Positions 33,479-42,833 of a DNA stretch of 64,000 bases are shown piece after piece. Source of the stretch: Bin5 sp022827195 (GTDB lineage: Bacteria > Chloroflexota > Anaerolineae > Caldilineales > Caldilineaceae); the NCBI GenBank assembly GCA_965208275.1, contig OZ242331.1, positions 4,836,001 to 4,900,000 on the forward strand, given 5' to 3'. The notes under the pieces are model-generated. The model searched no databases, was not told the DNA's origin, and worked only from the letters and a program-made list of their open reading frames with translations. The position numbers and the translations under genes were made by a program. The stretch's first letter is position 1. The number at the start of each line of letters is the position of its first letter.

Positions 33479-35272
33479 ATGCGTTTTGTCGGCAGAACCG
33501 TAGCCAGGCTTCTGCGAGGGCTGTCTCTGCTGTGGCTGGTCTGCGTTTGCAGTTTCGCCAATCTGCTGCGGGGCCTGTTTAAGGGCGCGCGCGCCGATTA
33601 CGCGCTCTTTGAGCTCTCCGGTCCGCTGCCGGAGCTGACGCCTCAGCGGCCCTGGTTTATGGCGCTGGGCCCGCTTGGGCGTCCGTCGCTCACCGTGGAA
33701 TCTCTGCACAGTGCGCTGCGTCAGATCGCGGAGGACCCCGATGCGCGCGGCGTGCTTTTTTTGGTCAAGGGTTCGCAGATCAGCCTCGCACAGGCCCAAA
33801 CGCTGGCCGATCTCTTCGACCGCTTTCGTGGCTGGAGCAGGGCTCTCTATCCCGGGGCGCCGCCCAAGGAGGTCGTCGTCCATTTGGAGTCGTGCGGCGG
33901 CGCCGAATACATGATGGCCGCGGCCGCCGACCGCATCTTTGTCGCGCCGCGCACCGAGTGGATGGTGCTCGGTCTGCGCGCCGAACCAATCTTCCTGGCC
34001 GATACGCTGCGCAAAGTCGGCGTCAGAGCTGAGGTCGTCAAAGTTGCGCCCTGGAAGACCGCGGCCGACACTTTAGAGCGCTCCGAGATAAGCCCTGCCC
34101 ACCAGGAGCAGCTCGAGTGGCTTCTGAACGGCTGGTTTGACGAGTTGGTCGCGGCCGTCAGCCGCGGTCGCGACTTGAATGAAGAGCAGGTCCGTTCAGC
34201 TATCGACAGCGGTCCCTTGACCGCGGACGAGGCCGTCCAACTTGGGCTGATCGACGAACTGGCCTACGAAGACCAACTCGCCGCCAAGCTGGCCGCGACC
34301 GGCGAAGACGCCAGAATCCTGCCGTTTGAGGAGGCGCGCAAGGCCCTTTACCGCCGCCCCCGGCTGCGGCACAAGCGCAGCCTTGGTGTGATTTCGTTGA
34401 CCGGCATGATCACGAGCGGAAAGAGCCGCCGGTTCCCCGCCGGCTTGCCGCTCGTCGGCGGCAGCACCATCGGCAGCGTCACGGTCCAGCAGACGGTGAG
34501 GGCGGCGCTCGAGAACGACCGCCTGGCGGGGATTCTTCTCCACGTTGATTCCAGCGGCGGTTCGGCGCTGGCGAGCGATCTGATCTGGCGCGAGTTGACC
34601 CTGCTCAACCGCAAGAAGCCGGTGGTCGCCTATCTTGGCGACGTAGCTGGCAGCGGGGGCTACTATGTGGCGCTGCCTGCGCAGAAGATCATCTGCCAAC
34701 CGACGACGCTAACCGGCAGTATCGGCGTCATTATGGCAAAAATAGTAGCCGGCGAAGCCTTGGCCAAGATCGGCGCCAACCGCTTCGCCGTACAGCGGGG
34801 CGAAAACGCCGACATCTACGCAAGCGACCGGCCCTGGCGGCCGGAGCAACGGGAGAAAGTTGAAGAGCAGATCGGCCACACGTACGGCAGGTTCAGGAAT
34901 CTGGTGGCCGACGCCAGGCAGCTTGCGCCGGAGCTGCTCGAAAGTGTCTGTGGCGGGCGCGTATGGACGGGCAGACAGGCGCATGAGCGCGGTCTTGTAG
35001 ACGAAATGGGCGACTTCGCCACTGCTATCGATCGTCTGTGCGAACTGGCAGAGCTGCCCCAGGACGGCTCCGTCCCCATCATACAGGTTACGGCGCCCCA
35101 GAATCGGACGCGCCCACCCCTCTCCGAGCGCAGCCTCGAGCAGATGACGGGCGCGGAGAGCCTTGCCGACCTGACAGACGCGCTCCTTGCGCTGCTGCAG
35201 GGCGATATCTCTTCATTGCTGGGCCGGGAGCGCATCTGGCTGCTGGCCGACGGCCTGCCGAAAAGCAGATAG
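33479..35272 (+). CDS. sppA: Signal peptide peptidase SppA, 67K type
   Basis: This 597-residue membrane-bound serine protease cleaves leftover signal peptides. One N-terminal helix anchors it (about 12-30). It has the duplicated ClpP-like fold of the long SppA type. The catalytic lysine is K193 in APWKTAADT of the first half and the nucleophile is S392 in GDVAGSGGYY of the second, matching K209/S409 of the E. coli enzyme. The length agrees with E. coli SppA (618). It stands alone with no obvious partner. Confidence 0.9.
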   Translation: MRFVGRTVARLLRGLSLLWLVCVCSFANLLRGLFKGARADYALFELSGPLPELTPQRPWFMALGPLGRPSLTVESLHSALRQIAEDPDARGVLFLVKGSQISLAQAQTLADLFDRFRGWSRALYPGAPPKEVVVHLESCGGAEYMMAAAADRIFVAPRTEWMVLGLRAEPIFLADTLRKVGVRAEVVKVAPWKTAADTLERSEISPAHQEQLEWLLNGWFDELVAAVSRGRDLNEEQVRSAIDSGPLTADEAVQLGLIDELAYEDQLAAKLAATGEDARILPFEEARKALYRRPRLRHKRSLGVISLTGMITSGKSRRFPAGLPLVGGSTIGSVTVQQTVRAALENDRLAGILLHVDSSGGSALASDLIWRELTLLNRKKPVVAYLGDVAGSGGYYVALPAQKIICQPTTLTGSIGVIMAKIVAGEALAKIGANRFAVQRGENADIYASDRPWRPEQREKVEEQIGHTYGRFRNLVADARQLAPELLESVCGGRVWTGRQAHERGLVDEMGDFATAIDRLCELAELPQDGSVPIIQVTAPQNRTRPPLSERSLEQMTGAESLADLTDALLALLQGDISSLLGRERIWLLADGLPKSR

Positions 35273-35331
35273 ACCGCCCCATCCGATCTGACCCTTGCAT
35301 TCTGGCGCGACAGCGGCGGGACAGGTGAGCC

Positions 35332-36576
35332 ATGTTCAACGTAACTGAGATTCGTCGACAGTTTCCCGCACTGAACGAAGAGTACGACGGCCGCAAAGCG
35401 ATCTTTTTCGACAATCCCGGCGGCACGCAGGTGCACGAAAACGTCATCGGCGCCATGGTCGACTACCTGACGCGCCGGAACTCGAATACCCACGGCCTGT
35501 TCGAGACCAGCCGCAGGACCGATGCGGTCATCGCAGAGGCGCATCAAGCGGTCGCCGACCTGCTCGGATGCGACGCGGATGAGGTGGTGTTCGGCAGCAA
35601 CATGACCAGCCTCACCTTTCATCTCAGCCGTTCTCTGGCGCAGGACCTGGAACCGGGCGATGAAGTGCTGGTGACGCGGCTAGACCACGACGCCAACGTG
35701 ATGCCATGGGCGCTGGCCGCACAGGCGCAGGGCGCGCGCGTCCAGTGGGCGGACATAGACGTAGAGAGCGGCACGCTCGATATGGAGGATCTGCGCGCCA
35801 AGATTTCGCCGCGCACGAAGATCGCAGCATTCGGCTACGCCAGCAACGCCACCGGCACGGTCAATGACGTTGCCACGATTGTCGCTTGGGCCAGGGAGGC
35901 GGGCGCGCTCACCTTTGTGGACGCCGTTCAGTACGCGCCGCACGGGTTGATCGACGTTCAGGCCCTCGGGTGCGATTTCCTGGCCTGTTCCTCCTATAAG
36001 TTTTTCGGTCCACACAGCGGGCAGCTTTTTGGCAAACGGGAGCATCTGCGGCGGCTGCAGGCCTATCGAGTGCGTCCAACGGGCGAGGAGCTTCCGGACA
36101 AGTGGGAGACGGGTACGCAGAATCATGAGGCGATGGCCGGTGTCACTGCGGCCATCGACTACCTTGCCCGCCTTGGTGTCGAATACGGCGCGGCCGCTGC
36201 TGCGGACAACCGGCGCCAGAAGCTGAGTGCCGCCTGGACGGTCATCCAGGCCTACGAACGTATGCTGATCGAGCGGCTGATCACAGGCCTTCTCAATCTG
36301 CCTGGCATCCGCATCTACGGCCTTACCGCGCCGGCCGACTGGGACAGGAGAGTGGCGACCGTGGCCGTACGCCGGCGCGGTGTCACGCCGGCGCGGCTGG
36401 CACAGGCACTGGCGGATGAGAATATCTTTGCCTGGAATGGAAACTTTTACGCGCTCGCCGCCAGCGAGCGGATGGGCGTCGAGGCGAGCGGTGGCTGGCT
36501 GCGCCTGGGGCTGGTGCACTACAATACGATGGAGGAGGTCGACCACTGTCTGCGTCTGCTGGAGGCAGCCTGCTGA
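35332..36576 (+). CDS. Cysteine desulfurase-like class V aminotransferase (TIGR01976 type)
   Basis: This 414-residue PLP enzyme has the fold-type I pattern. PLP contacts are SNMTSLTFHLSR, FVDAVQYAPHG (D197) and Schiff-base lysine K223 in CSSYKFFGPH. It resembles SufS/NifS-type enzymes but belongs to the TIGR01976 branch. No cysteine is seen in a loop corresponding to the NifS nucleophile, so sulfur transfer is doubtful; other amino-acid chemistry is possible. It follows sppA by 59 nt, probably by chance. Confidence 0.85.
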   Translation: MFNVTEIRRQFPALNEEYDGRKAIFFDNPGGTQVHENVIGAMVDYLTRRNSNTHGLFETSRRTDAVIAEAHQAVADLLGCDADEVVFGSNMTSLTFHLSRSLAQDLEPGDEVLVTRLDHDANVMPWALAAQAQGARVQWADIDVESGTLDMEDLRAKISPRTKIAAFGYASNATGTVNDVATIVAWAREAGALTFVDAVQYAPHGLIDVQALGCDFLACSSYKFFGPHSGQLFGKREHLRRLQAYRVRPTGEELPDKWETGTQNHEAMAGVTAAIDYLARLGVEYGAAAAADNRRQKLSAAWTVIQAYERMLIERLITGLLNLPGIRIYGLTAPADWDRRVATVAVRRRGVTPARLAQALADENIFAWNGNFYALAASERMGVEASGGWLRLGLVHYNTMEEVDHCLRLLEAAC

Positions 36577-36689
36577 ACCCGTTCTGAAGCGGCCTGGCCC
36601 ACGCCGAAAACCGTCCGATCCGCCCGTGCGTTTCAAAGCGGACGGGATGCGTATGGAAAGTATATCTATCGTGGAAGAATTCAAACGAT

Positions 36690-36755
36690 TCGCTAATACT
36701 AGCCCAATGACACACTTGCAAAAGTTCGCTAAACTAACATTAGCGCGTTCAAGTG
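36690..36755 (+). promoter_or_regulatory. Nested inverted repeats upstream of dnaK, candidate heat-shock operator
   Basis: Between about 160 and 100 nt before the dnaK start lie GCTAATACTAGC, then CGCTAA-N7-TTAGCG (36727-36745), bracketed by CACTTG (36713-36718) and CAAGTG (36750-36755). TTCGCTAA also occurs twice as a direct repeat. This does not match CIRCE (TTAGCACTC-N9-GAGTGCTAA). CACTTG/CAAGTG partly resembles the HspR HAIR half-site, with a different spacing. An operator role is inferred. Confidence 0.4.
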
Positions 36756-36853
36756 ACCGGGAAGGAAACGGTAGGAAGAAATCATAGATTGGGCAGACGC
36801 TGCGCGCATGGCGCGTGCGTCCAGGCTCTCTGGTTAAAGGAGGTCATTTACAA

Positions 36854-38764
36854 ATGGCGAAAATTATCGGTATTGATCTGGGCACAACCAACAGCGTCGT
36901 CGCAGTGATGGAGGCGGGGAACCCGACCGTGATCGCGAATGCGGAGGGCAACCGCACCACGCCGTCGGTCGTCGCCTTCTCCAAGGGCGGCGAGCGACTC
37001 GTCGGCGTAACCGCCAAGCGGCAGGCGGTCGTCAACCCGGAGAATACGATCTACTCGGTGAAGCGCCTGATGGGGCGTCGGATCGACGATCCGGAAACGA
37101 AGCGGACGCAGGCGATGGTGTCCTACGCCAGCATCGAAGGCCCGAACCACGATGCGCGCGTCCGCGTTCCGATTAAGGACAAAGTCTACACGCCGCAGGA
37201 AATCAGCGCGATGATCCTCAGCAAGCTCAAACGGGATGCCGAGTCCTATTTGGGCGAGGACGTGCGGCAAGCGGTGATCACGGTGCCGGCCTACTTCAAT
37301 GACAGCCAGCGCCAGGCCACCAAGGACGCCGGTCAGATTGCCGGCCTTGAGGTCCTGCGCATCATTAACGAGCCGACCGCCGCCGCGCTGGCCTACGGGC
37401 TGGACAAGAACGACGACGAGACGATTCTGGTCTTCGACCTCGGTGGGGGTACCTTTGATGTCTCAGTGCTGGAGGTCGGTGACGGTGTGATTGAGGTGAA
37501 GGCAACAAACGGCGACACGCATCTTGGCGGTGATGACTGGGATGAGCGGATCGTGCGCTGGCTGATCGACGAGTTCAAGCGCGAGCAGATGATCGATCTG
37601 GGCCAGGACCGGCAGGCCCTGCAGCGACTGCGCGAGGCAGCGGAAAAAGCGAAGATCGAGCTCTCGAGCACGCCGCAGACGGAGATCAATCTGCCCTATA
37701 TCACCGCGGACAGCACGGGGCCCAAACATCTGCAGATGACGCTGACCCGCAGCCAATTCGAGCAGTTGACTTCGGTCCTGGTTGAGCGGCTGAAGAAGCC
37801 CTTTCACGCCGCACTCAAGGATGCTGCTCTGACGCCAAGCGAGCTTGACGAGGTGGTCTTGGTCGGAGGTTCGACGCGTATGCCGATGATCCAGGAGCTG
37901 GTCAGTAGTCTGACCGGCAAAGACCCGCACAAAGGCGTCAACCCGGACGAAGTGGTGTCGGTTGGCGCGGCGCTGCAGGCCGGCGTCTTGGGCGGGGAAG
38001 TCAAGGACCTGCTGTTGCTGGACGTTACGCCGCTGAGCCTGGGATTGGAGACGTTGGGTGGGGTGATGACAACCCTGATCCCGCGCAATACGACCATTCC
38101 GACCAAGAAGACGGAGACTTACAGCACGGCCGAGGACAATCAGACTGCGGTCGACATTCACATCCTGCAGGGCGAACGCCCGATGGCGCAGGCCAACAAG
38201 ACGCTCGGCAACTTCAGGTTGGATGGGATTCCGCCGGCGATGCGCGGCGTTCCGCAGGTCGAAGTCACATTTGACATCGACGCCAACGGCATCATGAATG
38301 TCATGGCGAAGGACAAGGCCACGAGCAAGGAGCAGAGCATCCAGATTACGGCCTCGACCAATCTCAGCGACGATGAGGTAGATCGGCTCGTGCGCGAGGC
38401 GAAGGAGAACGAGAGCGAGGACCTGCAGCAGCGTCAGCTGGTGGAAAGCCGCAACACCGCCGATAGCCTGATCTACGCCGCGGAGAAGTCACTGGGCGAG
38501 TTGGGAGACAAGGTGCCGCTCTCCGATCGCGAGCAGATCGAAGAGACGATCAGCGAGCTGCGCGCGGCCATGGAGAGCGATGATCACGAGCGCATCACCA
38601 GCCTGACCGAGCAGCTGCAGCAGGCAAGTTCCGCGCTGGCCCAGCAGATGTACCAGCAGCAGGGCGACGAGAATGGCACAGATCCCAGCGCGGCCGGCGA
38701 GGCTGACGGCACTGGGACGCCGGATGAGGACGATGTGGTGGAAGGCGAGTTTCGCCAGGTTTAG
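36854..38764 (+). CDS. dnaK: Chaperone DnaK (Hsp70)
   Basis: DnaK is the cytosolic ATP-driven folding chaperone that works with DnaJ and GrpE. The 636-residue protein starts at ATG 36854 behind a perfect AAAGGAGGT. It has the nucleotide-binding signatures IIGIDLGTTNSVVAV, VFDLGGGTFDVSVLEVGDG and VVLVGGSTRMPMIQELV, the hydrophobic linker DLLLLDVTPLSLGLETLGG, and a substrate-binding domain. The tail is acidic (DEDDVVEGEFRQV, as in EEVD-like bacterial ends). A DnaJ-like gene follows 181 nt downstream; grpE and hrcA are not nearby. Confidence 0.98.
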   Translation: MAKIIGIDLGTTNSVVAVMEAGNPTVIANAEGNRTTPSVVAFSKGGERLVGVTAKRQAVVNPENTIYSVKRLMGRRIDDPETKRTQAMVSYASIEGPNHDARVRVPIKDKVYTPQEISAMILSKLKRDAESYLGEDVRQAVITVPAYFNDSQRQATKDAGQIAGLEVLRIINEPTAAALAYGLDKNDDETILVFDLGGGTFDVSVLEVGDGVIEVKATNGDTHLGGDDWDERIVRWLIDEFKREQMIDLGQDRQALQRLREAAEKAKIELSSTPQTEINLPYITADSTGPKHLQMTLTRSQFEQLTSVLVERLKKPFHAALKDAALTPSELDEVVLVGGSTRMPMIQELVSSLTGKDPHKGVNPDEVVSVGAALQAGVLGGEVKDLLLLDVTPLSLGLETLGGVMTTLIPRNTTIPTKKTETYSTAEDNQTAVDIHILQGERPMAQANKTLGNFRLDGIPPAMRGVPQVEVTFDIDANGIMNVMAKDKATSKEQSIQITASTNLSDDEVDRLVREAKENESEDLQQRQLVESRNTADSLIYAAEKSLGELGDKVPLSDREQIEETISELRAAMESDDHERITSLTEQLQQASSALAQQMYQQQGDENGTDPSAAGEADGTGTPDEDDVVEGEFRQV

Positions 38765-38815
38765 CCTTCCACCCGGCCAAGGGTTGCGCCTGGTTGATAA
38801 GAGGATAATACCGAA

Positions 38816-38844
38816 CGAAGCCGGGCGCCCCGTGCCCGGTTTCG
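38816..38844 (+). terminator. Stem-loop after dnaK
   Basis: CGAAGCCGGGC pairs with GCCCGGTTTCG (11 bp with one G-U) across a 7-nt loop, 52 nt after the dnaK stop. No clear T-run follows, so it may be an attenuator or mRNA-stabilising hairpin rather than a strong terminator. Confidence 0.4.
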
Positions 38845-38893
38845 CGTCATTGGAATGCACTGCGGATTCCAGACGGGAGTAGGACAGCAATCG

Positions 38894-38919
38894 GCGCGCC
38901 CCGGTCGAGAGGGGCGCGC
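38894..38919 (+). other. GC-rich hairpin before the dnaJ-like gene
   Basis: GCGCGCCCC pairs exactly with GGGGCGCGC around an 8-nt loop, 26 nt upstream of the GTG start of the dnaJ-like gene. It could limit readthrough from dnaK or set translation; the ribosome site itself (GGAGA) is outside it. Confidence 0.4.
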
Positions 38920-38945
38920 AGCCGAGCGAAGCGGAGAACAGTTCT

Positions 38946-39863
38946 GTGGACTATAAAGACTACTATGCCATACTGGGCCTGCGCCGCAAGGCGAGTGCCT
39001 CCGACATCAAGAAGGCCTACCGCAAAATGGCCCGCAAATTTCACCCTGACGTGAACAGCGGTGATGCGGCTGCCGAGCAAAAGTTCAAAGAGATCAACGA
39101 GGCCTACGCGGTCCTGTCTGATGGCACGAAGCGGCGAACCTACGACAAGTTCGGCGCGCAATGGAAACAGTATGAGCAGAGTGGACAGAGCTTCGATTGG
39201 TCGCAGTGGTACAATGCCGGCGGGGCTGAACGGCAACAGGGGCGTACGGTCAGCCCCGAAGAGTTTGAGCAGATGTTCGGCGGCGGCGGCGGCAGCTCCT
39301 TCTCCGACTTTTTCCAGCAGCTTTTCGGCGGTGGACCGGCTCAAACGCGCAAAGGTCCCCGTCCGTCCCATCAGACCAGTTTCGGCCGCCCAGACGGCGA
39401 CCAGAAGATTCCTGTCGAGATTTCGCTGGAAGAGGCGTTCTGTGGGACGAAACGGACAATACAACAGGGCTCGTCCCGCTTTGAAGTGACGATTCCGGCA
39501 GGCGTCAAGACAGGCTCCAAGGTGCGCGCCGGCGACCTGATCATGACAGTGGCCGTCCAACCCCACAAAGAGTTTGTCATGGACGGGAACGACCTGCACG
39601 CAAAGGCGCCGGTAGACCTGTACGATGCACTTCTTGGCGGAGAGGTCCACGTAAACACCTTGCAGGGCGCCGTGGCCCTGACGATTCCCGCCGATACACA
39701 AAACGGGCAGGTTTTCCGTCTCAAGGGCCAGGGCATGCCGGACCTGAAGAACAACAAAGAGCGGGGAGACCTCCTGGTCGAGGTGGTCGTCGAGCTGCCG
39801 GTGCCCCTCAGTGTCGAAGCGCGACGGTTCATTGAGACGTTGCAGCGGGCATCTTCGGAGTAA
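38946..39863 (+). CDS. DnaJ-domain co-chaperone (CbpA-like, no zinc finger)
   Basis: This is a 305-residue Hsp40 partner for DnaK. It starts at GTG behind GGAGA. The J domain (1-70) carries HPD (residues 33-35) in KFHPDVN. A glycine/phenylalanine-rich region follows (GGGGGSSFSDFFQQLFGGG), then two C-terminal substrate-binding beta domains with IPAGVKTGSKVR and LRGQGMP-like KGQGMPDLKN. There are no CxxCxGxG zinc motifs, so it is the CbpA rather than the DnaJ type. Position after dnaK supports a shared folding role. Confidence 0.92.
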   Translation: MDYKDYYAILGLRRKASASDIKKAYRKMARKFHPDVNSGDAAAEQKFKEINEAYAVLSDGTKRRTYDKFGAQWKQYEQSGQSFDWSQWYNAGGAERQQGRTVSPEEFEQMFGGGGGSSFSDFFQQLFGGGPAQTRKGPRPSHQTSFGRPDGDQKIPVEISLEEAFCGTKRTIQQGSSRFEVTIPAGVKTGSKVRAGDLIMTVAVQPHKEFVMDGNDLHAKAPVDLYDALLGGEVHVNTLQGAVALTIPADTQNGQVFRLKGQGMPDLKNNKERGDLLVEVVVELPVPLSVEARRFIETLQRASSE

Positions 39864-40008
39864 ACGCCTGCGCAGCGCCGGCAAGGTAGGGTTGGCTCTT
39901 TGCACAAACGGAGGACAGTGCGTGTTGTACCCTGTATACTGACAGTTTCACCCGCCGCCAACCGGTTGAAGAGTTGGAATTTAGGGCGGGCCACAAGAGG
40001 CGGGATCG

Positions 40009-41760
40009 ATGGGATCGGCAACCCCCGCGCGTCGGCAGTCACCCCCCAACAGCAAATCAATACCCACCATCAAACTAAGACGCCTGCGGCGGCCGCGACA
40101 TTTCTCTACCCCCTTGTTCGGCGTCGCAATCCTCTTGGCCGCCGTCCTGGCTGCCTGCGAAACAGAGCAGGCCCCGCCGAAAGATGAACCGGACGTCGTC
40201 ATCTTCACACCTGCTCCGACCGCGACGACAGTGCCCCCGCCGTCGCCTACCAGCCCACCAACGCCCACCAGCCCTCCTCCTACGGCCACTGTCGCGCCGC
40301 CAACGCCTACCCCGGCTCCCCCGCCCACGCCGGATCAGCCGGCCGTTCCCACGCCCGCCGTCGATCTGACCGACTACACGGTCTATCGCCAGACGCTGTT
40401 GGAAGCCCATGCAGACGACGCCGCGCGACTGCCTGCCGCGCCTCATTACTATATCCAGGCGCGTCTCCTCGCGGGCGAAGTCCCGGCCCTGGTCGGCGTG
40501 CAGCGCATTCGCATCACCAATCAGGAGCAAACAAGCCTCAACGAGCTCATATTCTGGCTCTTTCCAAATCTGCCGGCCTATGGCGGCACAGCGGAGATCA
40601 GCCGGGCGCTGGTCGACGGCCGGATCGTCGATTTCGAAGAGATCCTGGACGGCGCGGCTGTGCGCATTCCGCTGGCCGGCGAGGTGGACGTCGGAGGCAT
40701 AGCCGATGTGACACTCTGGTTCAGCGCCACCCTCCCTACCCAGGTGGCCGCGGGCACAGCCGGCGCCGGCCTATACGGGTTCGTGGACGGCGTCTATGAT
40801 CTGGCGGGTTTCTATCCTACACTGGCGGTATACGACCACGAAGGATGGAACCTGGAGACAGCGGCCGGGTTCGGCGACTCGCTGTTTGCCGACATCGGCT
40901 TTTACCAGGTGGAGCTGACCGTGCCGCAGGGTCTCTCCATTGTAGCCAGCGGCTCCACGCTGTCGCAGCGGACGAACGACGACGGCACGACGACGTGGAG
41001 CATCGCCGCCGGTCCGGTGCGCTCCTTTTATGCCGCCGTTACCGGTCGCTGGCAGGCTATCAGTGAGGACGTGGATGGCGTCCTGGTCAACGCCTTTTAT
41101 CCCGGAGGTGGCCTGTCTTCGGCGCAGACCGCGATGGATTTCACAACCAACACTCTGCGGGTCTTCAACCGCCTGTTCGGCCCCTATCCATATCGCGAAC
41201 TGGACGTTGTGCCGATGCCGACGACCGCGTTCGGCATGGAGTATGCCGGCCTCTTCGCCCTTGCCGGTGGCTTCTACACGGAGGCGGGCGGCGCATTCGC
41301 CATCGCCGCGCCGCACGAGGTCGCCCACCAGTGGTTCTTCAATCTGGTCGGCAACGACCAGCCGGACGAGCCCTGGCTGGACGAATCGCTTGCCAACTAC
41401 GCCGTCTACCTCTACTACGAAGCGGTGGACTGGCCGCAGATGCAGAACGCGATGCTGGAGAATATCTTCCGATATCGCTACAATGCCGCGCGCAATCTGG
41501 GCATAGACAGGCCGGTCAGCGGAGCGGTCGTCGAGTTCGATCAGAGCAACTACATCAACATCATTTACAGCAAGGGGCCGCTCTTTTTCCATGCCGTGCG
41601 CGAGCGAATCGGAGACGGCGCGTTCTTCGCTGCGCTGCGGGATTACGCCCTGCGCCATCGCTACGGCATCGCCTATGCGGATGACCTGTTTGCCGCCTTC
41701 CACCGCCACAGCGATACCCCTATCGACGACCTGATCGCCTTCTGGATATACGGCGAGTGA
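40009..41760 (+). CDS. Lipoprotein M1-family zinc aminopeptidase
   Basis: This 583-residue peptidase is probably tethered outside the cell. The N-terminus is basic, then a hydrophobic stretch ends in the lipobox LAAC. A proline/threonine-rich linker of about 60 residues follows (repeats of PTSPPPT type). The M1 domain has H436-E-V-A-H440 and E459, the HExxH-x18-E zinc set, with GMEYAGL in place of GAMEN. It likely trims peptides for uptake. No transporter for peptides is adjacent. The start is the first ATG; there is no good alternative. Confidence 0.87.
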   Translation: MGSATPARRQSPPNSKSIPTIKLRRLRRPRHFSTPLFGVAILLAAVLAACETEQAPPKDEPDVVIFTPAPTATTVPPPSPTSPPTPTSPPPTATVAPPTPTPAPPPTPDQPAVPTPAVDLTDYTVYRQTLLEAHADDAARLPAAPHYYIQARLLAGEVPALVGVQRIRITNQEQTSLNELIFWLFPNLPAYGGTAEISRALVDGRIVDFEEILDGAAVRIPLAGEVDVGGIADVTLWFSATLPTQVAAGTAGAGLYGFVDGVYDLAGFYPTLAVYDHEGWNLETAAGFGDSLFADIGFYQVELTVPQGLSIVASGSTLSQRTNDDGTTTWSIAAGPVRSFYAAVTGRWQAISEDVDGVLVNAFYPGGGLSSAQTAMDFTTNTLRVFNRLFGPYPYRELDVVPMPTTAFGMEYAGLFALAGGFYTEAGGAFAIAAPHEVAHQWFFNLVGNDQPDEPWLDESLANYAVYLYYEAVDWPQMQNAMLENIFRYRYNAARNLGIDRPVSGAVVEFDQSNYINIIYSKGPLFFHAVRERIGDGAFFAALRDYALRHRYGIAYADDLFAAFHRHSDTPIDDLIAFWIYGE

Positions 41761-41835
41761 CGAGTTGGGCGAACCGTGATTTGTGTGTTTAGATGATGGG
41801 CTGTAAAGGGAAGATGCTACTTTGAAGGCGTTACA

Positions 41836-42795
41836 ATGATAGATCTCGCCCTTCTTGTCTCGGTCCTGGCCGTTACGATTCAGGCCGGCACCTCGCTCGT
41901 TTTTGCCGCAGTCGGTGAAATCTATACCGAAAGGGCCGGCATTCTCAATCTGGGCTTGGAAGGCACCCTGATAATGGGCGCGGTCTCGGCCTTCGCGGTT
42001 GGCTACCACACCGAGAGTCTCCTGCTGGGCACGCTGGCTGCAATCGTGGTCGGGGCCGCGCTGGCATCGATTCACGCCTTTCTGTCGGTCACATTGCGCG
42101 CCGATCAGGTTGTGAGCGGTCTTGCGCTGACGCTGTTCGGCATCGGGTTGAGTAGCTTTCTGGGCCAGCGCCTCGGCCCGGAGGGCGCGCCGCTTGTGGG
42201 GCTGGTCGGCCCGAAGTTTACAAAGATCGAAATCGCCGGCCTCAGTCAGATTCCGCTGCTCGGCCCGGCACTGTTCAACCAGGACCTGCTCGTCTATCTG
42301 ATGTACCTGTCGGTTCCGGCGGCCGCGTACCTGCTCTACCGTACCCGGATCGGTCTGAATGTGCGCGCCGTCGGCGAAGATCCGGACACCGCCGACGCAA
42401 TGGGGATTTCGGTAACCCGCACCCGCTATCTGGCCACAGTCGGCGGCGGCATGATGATGGGGCTGGGCGGCGCGCACCTGAGCCTGGCCTACACGCCCGG
42501 CTGGACCGAGAATCTGACCGGCGGGCGCGGCTGGATTGCGATCGCACTTGTCATTTTTGCTACCTGGGACCCGGCGCGGGCTCTCCTCGGGGCCCTGATA
42601 TTCGGCGGCGTCAATGCGATCCAGTTCCGCTTGCAGGCCGCTGGAGGCGGTGTCGTCCCGGCCGCGGTGCTGGCGATGATGCCCTATCTTCTGACCGTTG
42701 TCGTCCTCACCCTGATTACCGTCTATGAAAACGTAAGCCGGCGTCTGGGCGCGCCGGCAGCGCTCGGTCTGCCCTACATGCGCGGCGAGCGTTAG
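41836..42795 (+). CDS. ABC permease of BMP/nucleoside (simple sugar) type
   Basis: This 319-residue protein of about nine helices has VFAAVGEIYTERAGILNLGLEG at the start, typical of the second permease (NupQ/YufQ) in nucleoside or BMP-family importers. RADQVVSGLALTLFGIGLSS and ALLGALIFGGVNAIQ are other family blocks. The usual partners (BMP lipoprotein, double ATPase, first permease) are not in this window. It therefore looks like an orphan or a gene split from its operon. It stands 75 nt after the M1 peptidase gene. Confidence 0.87.
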   Translation: MIDLALLVSVLAVTIQAGTSLVFAAVGEIYTERAGILNLGLEGTLIMGAVSAFAVGYHTESLLLGTLAAIVVGAALASIHAFLSVTLRADQVVSGLALTLFGIGLSSFLGQRLGPEGAPLVGLVGPKFTKIEIAGLSQIPLLGPALFNQDLLVYLMYLSVPAAAYLLYRTRIGLNVRAVGEDPDTADAMGISVTRTRYLATVGGGMMMGLGGAHLSLAYTPGWTENLTGGRGWIAIALVIFATWDPARALLGALIFGGVNAIQFRLQAAGGGVVPAAVLAMMPYLLTVVVLTLITVYENVSRRLGAPAALGLPYMRGER

Positions 42796-42833
42796 CCCGT
42801 CTGGCAGATAGAGGAACGGAGCAGAATAGTTCA

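Noticed and set aside
36690..36755. CIRCE element for HrcA
   Set aside because: The arms CGCTAA/TTAGCG and the 7-nt gap do not fit TTAGCACTC-N9-GAGTGCTAA.
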